Shown piece by piece: positions 57,440 through 64,000 of a stretch of 64,000 nucleotides of DNA (position 1 is the stretch's first letter; every line of letters starts with the position of its first letter). This DNA comes from Lepas anatifera (lineage: Eukaryota; Arthropoda; Thecostraca; Lepadidae). The position numbers and the translations under genes are program-made. Location of the stretch: assembly GCA_034440635.1 (NCBI GenBank), contig JAOTON010001702.1:1-64000 (forward strand), in the 5' to 3' direction. Under the pieces are notes generated by a model. The model worked only from the letters and a program-made list of their open reading frames with translations. It was not told the origin of the DNA and searched no databases.

Positions 57440-58500
57440 AGATTAAAGTTGTGCTGCTATTGGACTAGGGGCATGTTGCAAGCGTTGTCTCGCGGGAGGG
57501 ACCCTAGAGCTAGTCGCGGGAAAAGTCCCCAATGGCTCGTCTCAGGTAGTCAGGAAATCTGGCGTGGGTAGAATCCGGTAGGAGGGATTTTGGGTCCCCA
57601 AAATCAGCTGAAGGGCCCGTACCAGTTAAGGGGGTCCAGATAAGTGCCCCCGTAGAGCTCGTTTGACCTCAGTGCCAACACAGGGTTCTCAAGACCAGCG
57701 TGGGGTGCCTACCAATTAAAACGGTTCCTAAATAAGCTCAGGGACCCAAAACTAACCCAGGGGTCCAATTTTCAACTCATGGGGCCCAGACACTCCCGAG
57801 GGGACCCTGCAGCAGCTCAGCAGGCCTATTAAACTAATAGGGCCAGACTAGCTGGGTGCCTCAATGAACTTGTGGCCAGATACGTACAACGAGCCCCAAA
57901 CAAGCTGAAGGGACCTTTATCAGTTAAACGAAAACGATACCAACCCAGGGGACCCTGACCAGCTTAAGGGACACTAATCCAGCTTTTGGCCCTACGACCA
58001 AACCAGAGACCCCTGAAGTAAATCCTCTCACGGACCCTAGACCAGTTCATGGCTGCCACAATAATTCCACTTACAGGGTTCTTTCTAGCTTAGGGGGCCA
58101 AAGCAGCGAAGGATCTATGGCCAAGCCAGTTAGCTCCTGTACAAGACCCTCTCACGGTCCCAGAACAGCCCAGAGGTAACCTGAAAATTTCCCTCTCAGA
58201 AGGCTCAAAATTAGCTCAGAGGGCCAAGGACCTGTTGAGGGGGTCATATACCAATAAAGGGGCCTCGAAAAGATCAATAGGCTTCAGTGGCGACGTATAG
58301 GTTTCAGGTTCAGTGTGAGGGTCTGGTTATTAGAGCGGTCCCAGATCAGCTGAGGGGACTCGATATCAACTCAGGGAAGTCACCAAAAACTCAGGGGCCC
58401 AGGACCGCAGACTCTGCGGCCTCTGAGGCTCAGGTTAGCGTCAATCAGGTATTCAGTATGGAGCCGTTAGCCAAGACAACTGTGATAAGTGGAGGTGGTG
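57440..58500. repeat. Second degenerate short-unit array (GGGRCCCNNACCAGCTCAG type)
   Basis: Irregular units of roughly 25-35 bp repeat words such as AGGGGACCCTGACCAGC, GCTCAGGGACCC and GGGGCCCAG. The units are more diverged than in the GGCGCC array, but the same pattern continues over about 1 kb. Confidence 0.7.
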
Positions 58501-58739
58501 GATGCGACACCTCACCGCCATGACCGAAGATAACTATTATTTGCTCATCGTGCTTCAGTTAGTGTCAGTGGGTCCTATCAGCATTTTCTACCAAGGCACC
58601 AGTCGTTAGCTGGCCCGAAATATGTTTGATGGTAAACATGAACATGTCCTCACTTAGAGGAAACTTTCATGAAAATAAGCATTTACAAATCGTTTTTTAA
58701 ACACGTTTTTTCTTTGACACTGACCGCCTTTTGGGTGGT

Positions 58740-58838
58740 AAATTTGCACCCATCAGGTTCGGCGCCCCCGAGGTTCAGCGCCCCCAGAGCCTGCCCCCCC
58801 TTAACGAAATCCTAGATCCGTCACTGACTTTAGCGCCA
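58740..58838 (+). mobile_element. MITE 3' end, CCTAGATCCGTCACTG
   Basis: GGCGCCCCCGAGGTTCAGCG and the terminus ATCCTAGATCCGTCACTG match the hAT-like style. The left end was not found. Confidence 0.5.
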
Positions 58839-59255
58839 CATATATTTAAATCGCGCCATCCACACCATTTACAAGCCAAAAACACAATTCCTGTCCAACA
58901 CAGACGCAAATAACTAATCCACCATATTTTGCAACTTCATAGATAATCTGTACACATATTGCGTATAGTACTGACCAAAAACATACCGATTTGGACAGTA
59001 AGTATAAATTGTGATAAAAATTCACATTGTCTGACCAACGACACAAAATAAATTCATCGAAAGCGAAAAGCATGATTCTAAACATGGCGTAACAACATGA
59101 CGTTCTTGCACGTGTTCTTCCGTCCTGGGCGGTTCCGCCTTCTGTCGCATATTGCCCTACAGGTTGGGGAAACAGTGATAGGTGTGTGCAGCAGGGGAGA
59201 CTAGCGCCCAGAAGGGGCGGCGAAAGTCTCACACCTGAATGGTGCGGTGTCCCGT
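58839..59255 (-). other. Probable 3' UTR or flank of aldolase distal exon
   Basis: AT-rich DNA lying downstream of the TAG at 59256 in the sense of the minus-strand aldolase gene. A longer minus-strand frame (58846-59433) crosses the exon in the wrong phase and is not a gene. Confidence 0.45.
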
Positions 59256-59351
59256 CTAATATTGGTGGTTCTTGATGAAGAGTCCCTGGTCCTCGGCAGC
59301 ACCCCGGCACGACCCGGGAACGTACTTTCCCAGGGCCGCCTCGCCGTCCGC
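59256..59351 (-). CDS. Ald: Fructose-bisphosphate aldolase, alternative last exon (distal)
   Basis: On the minus strand the acceptor GTTTTCACAG is followed by 31 codons and TAG: ADGEAALGKYVPGS, then CRGAAEDQGLFIKNHQY. The pattern A.G.A.LGKY...LF...H.Y is that of the aldolase C-terminal tail, whose final Tyr is needed for full activity on fructose-1,6-bisphosphate. The exon is 96 nt and phase 0, exactly like the proximal exon at 63193-63288, and both join the shared exon ending LLKRAK. Alternative aldolase last exons are established in insects (Drosophila Ald). Here the pair lies 3.8 kb apart. The CR of GSCRGAA is unusual, and it could be a relic, but the reading frame, stop and acceptor are all intact. 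Confidence 0.8.
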   Translation of the reverse strand, partial: ADGEAALGKYVPGSCRGAAEDQGLFIKNHQY

Positions 59352-60075
59352 CTGTGAAAACAGGGTGCGTCAGAACTGCCTCACACAAACAGTAGCACCT
59401 CCCTCTCACTACAGCCCGATCCCGCACGCACAAATATTACTCCCCACACACTACAATCAGAATTCCCTCACAAGCAGTAACAATTCCCTCTCACTGGTCA
59501 AAATTCCCTCAAACAAACAGCAACAATTTCCTCTCACTAGTCAGAATTCCCCCCACACAAGCAGTAACGCCTCCCTCTCACTACAGTCAGATCTCGCGCG
59601 CACAAATATTAATACCTCCCACTCACTCAAAATTACCAAATTTACACAAAATTACCTCACACAAGCAGTAACAACTTCCTCTCACTACCGTAAAACCTCC
59701 CTGATGCTACCCGTCCGCCTGTGACAGGGCACGCCAGAACTCCCTTCCGCAACCATTGCCCATCCGCAAACAACCGTTACATCTCCCTCAAACAGCCGTT
59801 ACATCCCCCTCAAACAGCCGTTACATCACCCTCAAACAACCTTCACTCTCTTTCAAAAACATTTCGCCTGTAACAGGGCGCGTCAGGACTCCCTTCCACA
59901 AACGTTACACCCCTCAAACAGCCGTCACTCTCCTTCAAAAACCTGTCAACCCTCCTCCAACAACTGTCAGCCTTCCTCAGACAGCCGTCACTCTCCCTCA
60001 AACAACCGTCAGGCTTCTCATACACCATGGTCACACCTCCCCCACACTACCCGGCCGCCCGTGGCAGCAGGGTGC
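59352..60075 (-). repeat. Tandem copies of the acceptor region upstream of the distal exon
   Basis: Copies of the segment CCGCCTGTGACAGGGYGCGTCAG occur at 59344, 59714, 59866 and 60053. They are separated by C/A-rich repeats: CCCTCTCACTACAGTC types at 59395-59700 and about 25-bp CAAACAGCCGTTACATC types at 59755-60010. In the gene sense each copy contains a potential acceptor (CCCTGTNACAG|GCG). The 59714 copy would read Ala-Asp-Gly-stop. Confidence 0.65.
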
Positions 60076-60445
60076 GTTAAACCTCCTGCACACAGCTCGC
60101 CACGGTGTGTACCAAATGCGTCAGAGGGGGACGACAGAAAACGGTGAAAACCGCGGGAGCTGAAAACACCATGGCGAAAAACAACCCATACACAGAAATC
60201 CTTACATGTACAGAAAGCCCTACACTTTACCTGGAAAAGTTATTAATAGAATAAACTGGACACCAGCAATTACTTGGGTGATCTGATTAGGAATCCACTC
60301 CCGGCAGAGCCAGGCGAAGGCATAACCTCTGAAGAAAAAACAGCACGACAGCTCAGGTCCGAGAGACAGGCGAAGGCATAACCAACACGACAACAGCTCA
60401 TGTCTGAGGAAAAGTGAAGCACGTCTGGTCTGATGGAATTCCCAG
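60076..60445 (-). other. Intronic, no recognisable gene
   Basis: A GGCGAAGGCATAACC phrase with associated CAGCACGACAGCTCA/CAACACGACAACAGCTCA occurs twice (60311-60400), a small local duplication. Confidence 0.4.
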
Positions 60446-60598
60446 CACTGGCGGCGGAACTGCGGGGGGGCACCGGGGCACGGTGCCCCCACCCCTTAAA
60501 TAATAAATTTTAACACTAACCCTATGGCGTTGACTGGAAAGAAATGGGTTGAAAAGTCCATGGTGCCCCCCTTAAAATTGGACGTTCCGCCGTCACTG
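60446..60598 (+). mobile_element. Short hAT-like MITE, perfect 8-bp duplication
   Basis: Termini CACTGGCGGCGGAAC and GTTCCGCCGTCACTG. ATTCCCAG is duplicated exactly at 60438-60445 and 60599-60606. It is 153 bp and non-coding, lying in the aldolase intron. Confidence 0.85.
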
Positions 60599-60761
60599 AT
60601 TCCCAGACACCTCGGGATAATTAGCAGAAGCACGCGGAATTTAAACTTTGTTCCAGCATCTTCAAAATTCATGTTGAGCATAAAAGCCAGCCTTTTTGCC
60701 TGCCATGACTGGCTAAGGAAGATGTATGATGGCTTCTAGGATTTGCTTTCCTAGGCGTGTG

Positions 60762-60807
60762 AACGATATTGAACGAATGGGCGGGAGCTCGTTCGTTCAA
60801 TATCGTT
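60762..60807. repeat. 15-bp perfect hairpin
   Basis: AACGATATTGAACGA (60762-60776) and TCGTTCAATATCGTT (60793-60807) pair around a 16-base loop. Confidence 0.8.
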
Positions 60808-60844
60808 TTTACTCAGTGGCGGCGCTTGAACATTATGACGGCCT

Positions 60845-60985
60845 AGGCACGGTTGGCTTAGAGGTAAGGACGTCGCCCAGGCTTTTTAACTGATACATCA
60901 GGTCCCCTATAGGGGACAGGGTCAGATCCGGCAGGTCGCCTGGAGAGCCGGGCAACCTCAAGTCGATGAGCAATAAAAACATTTT
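60845..60985 (+). mobile_element. tRNA-like SINE candidate, third type
   Basis: GGTTGGCTTAGAGGTAAGGACG resembles an A-box region and GGGTCAGATCCGG a B-box. It is followed by a short body and CAATAAAAACATTTTTT. No second copy was seen in this window. Confidence 0.4.
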
Positions 60986-63192
<2,207 letters not shown>

Positions 63193-63288
63193 TTAGTAAG
63201 CATGTGCCTTGACGAAGTTGCTCTGTCCGGCGGCCAGGCTGGGAATGGAGCCGGCCTGGTACTTGCCCTGGCAAGCCAGTCCATTGGC
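63193..63288 (-). CDS. Ald: Fructose-bisphosphate aldolase, alternative last exon (proximal)
   Basis: The acceptor TTCTGCTCCTCAG is followed by ANGLACQGKYQAGS, then IPSLAAGQSNFVKAHAY and TAA (63193-63195), 32 codons including stop. It joins in phase to the shared exon (…LLKRAK|ANGLACQGKY…), giving a typical animal aldolase tail with the conserved terminal Tyr. Compared with the distal exon, GKY and H.Y are kept while the middle differs. It should be the default last exon because it is nearer and its tail is closer to the common form (inference). Confidence 0.92.
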   Translation of the reverse strand, partial: ANGLACQGKYQAGSIPSLAAGQSNFVKAHAY

Positions 63289-63727
63289 CTGAGGAGCAGA
63301 ACACGGCTCCCGCTGAAGGTCACCACACCGACGCAGGCCAGCGGTGAGGCAGCCCCGGGCGGCACAGCACACACACACAACAGGCGAGCCCAGCTACTAC
63401 CGGACAGGCGGGACCGCGCCAGCTGGGAGCGCAAGCGGCAAACGCAGCAAATGCAACACGATGGCACGACAGATGGAGCATGCAGCACGGTCGGGTCAAT
63501 GTGATGATTCAAGGGAGAGATAACAACTACAAGTCACATGCGCATGGTTCAAACTTAGCAGGGACAAAACGGGTCTAGTAATGCAATTCCGCAAGCACAC
63601 GAAAATATTGAAATAAACGTCAAAGTACATCGATTCTGGCAGCCTGCAAACAAAACAGAAGCTAGAGACTACTGGCAGTGGCGCGCACGATACCGAGAGG
63701 GCGCGGGCCGGGGCCTGACAGACCTAC
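63289..63727 (-). other. Aldolase intron
   Basis: Bounded by donor AAG|GTAGGTCTG (63728/63727) and acceptor CTCCTCAG (63289). No other feature was recognised. Confidence 0.75.
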
Positions 63728-64000
63728 CTTGGCACGTTTGAGCAGCTCATCCTGTCCGGCGGCCACGTTCTCGTCCTTACCGCCCCAGGCCTTCAACACA
63801 GACGCCTGCAGGGCACGGCCGTAGCTGAAGGTCAGCGCCCAGGGCTTCTTGCCGGCATGCAGGTTGATGGCGTTGAGGTGGACGGAGGCCTCCTCCTCGG
63901 TCTGTCCGCCCGACAGGAAGGTCACTCCCGGCACGGCGGCCGGCATGGTGCGCTGCAGCGCCGTCACCGTGGCGCGCGCCACCTCCTCTGGCGTGAACTT
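63728..64000 (-). CDS. Ald: Class I fructose-bisphosphate aldolase, internal exon (cut by window edge)
   Basis: Glycolytic aldolase, cytosolic, cleaves fructose-1,6-bisphosphate to glyceraldehyde-3-phosphate and dihydroxyacetone phosphate. The frame is open for all 91 visible codons: [17 protein letters not shown], the phosphate-loop signature [38 protein letters not shown] (with the phosphate-binding Arg), AWGGKDENV, ending LLKRAK before the donor GTAGGT. This is about the last quarter of a 360-residue family. The Schiff-base Lys lies upstream, outside the window. The lysine codon is complete at the splice site, so both downstream exons can follow in frame. Codons strongly favour G or C at third positions. 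Confidence 0.97.

Noticed and set aside
58846..59433. 195-codon minus-strand frame
   Set aside because: It crosses the aldolase distal exon in another phase. The aldolase reading frame in 59256-59351 accounts for the conservation.

Overview
This is a eukaryotic nuclear window, most likely from an arthropod and perhaps a crustacean. The reasons are spliced metazoan exons, three clades of decayed LINE retrotransposon, tRNA-derived SINEs, many terminal-inverted-repeat elements, satellites, and an aldolase gene with alternative last exons of the kind known in insects. Nothing resembles a bacterial operon or CRISPR array. The species call is inference.

Only two host genes can be named. The last coding exon of proline dehydrogenase (PRODH) lies on the + strand at 48305-48510. 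The 3' part of class I fructose-bisphosphate aldolase lies on the - strand: a shared exon (63728 to the right edge) and two candidate last exons, 63193-63288 and 59256-59351. Both last exons are exactly 32 codons, in the same phase, and end in Tyr-stop, so they are probably mutually exclusive C-termini. One further spliced-looking exon of unknown family is at 24329-24563. GC-rich blocks at 1021-2045, 16700-17650 and 37500-38680 may be promoter or CpG-island DNA, but no gene is anchored to them.

Most of the rest is mobile or repetitive. 3-5 kb: GGCGCC-rich hAT-like MITEs and a TTAA-flanked element. 7.4-9.7 kb: a broken Jockey/CR1-type LINE. 10-27 kb: SINEs, MITEs with 8-bp target duplications, a 75-bp minisatellite. 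30-40 kb: a composite in which two pieces of an RNase H-bearing I-type LINE (- strand) flank a degenerate Tx1/L1-type LINE (+ strand) and a 163-bp satellite. 40-47 kb: more MITEs, an inverted pair of SINE relatives, and a nested TTAA element. 49.5-55.4 kb: a degenerate array built on GGCGCC-containing ~20-25 bp units, split by a TA-flanked and a TTAA-flanked transposon. 55.5-57.3 kb: a 90-bp-arm foldback and another TTAA element. 57.4-58.5 kb: a second degenerate short-unit array. 59.4-62.7 kb: the aldolase intron region, with tandem copies of a splice-acceptor segment and an uninterrupted 325-copy GA microsatellite.

The strongest leads are the alternative aldolase ends with repeated decoy acceptors, the TTAA-flanked family carrying many AGGTCA half-sites and a GC-rich hairpin (including a self-nested insertion whose empty site can be reconstructed), and the GGCGCC array with a ~0.63 kb higher-order period.
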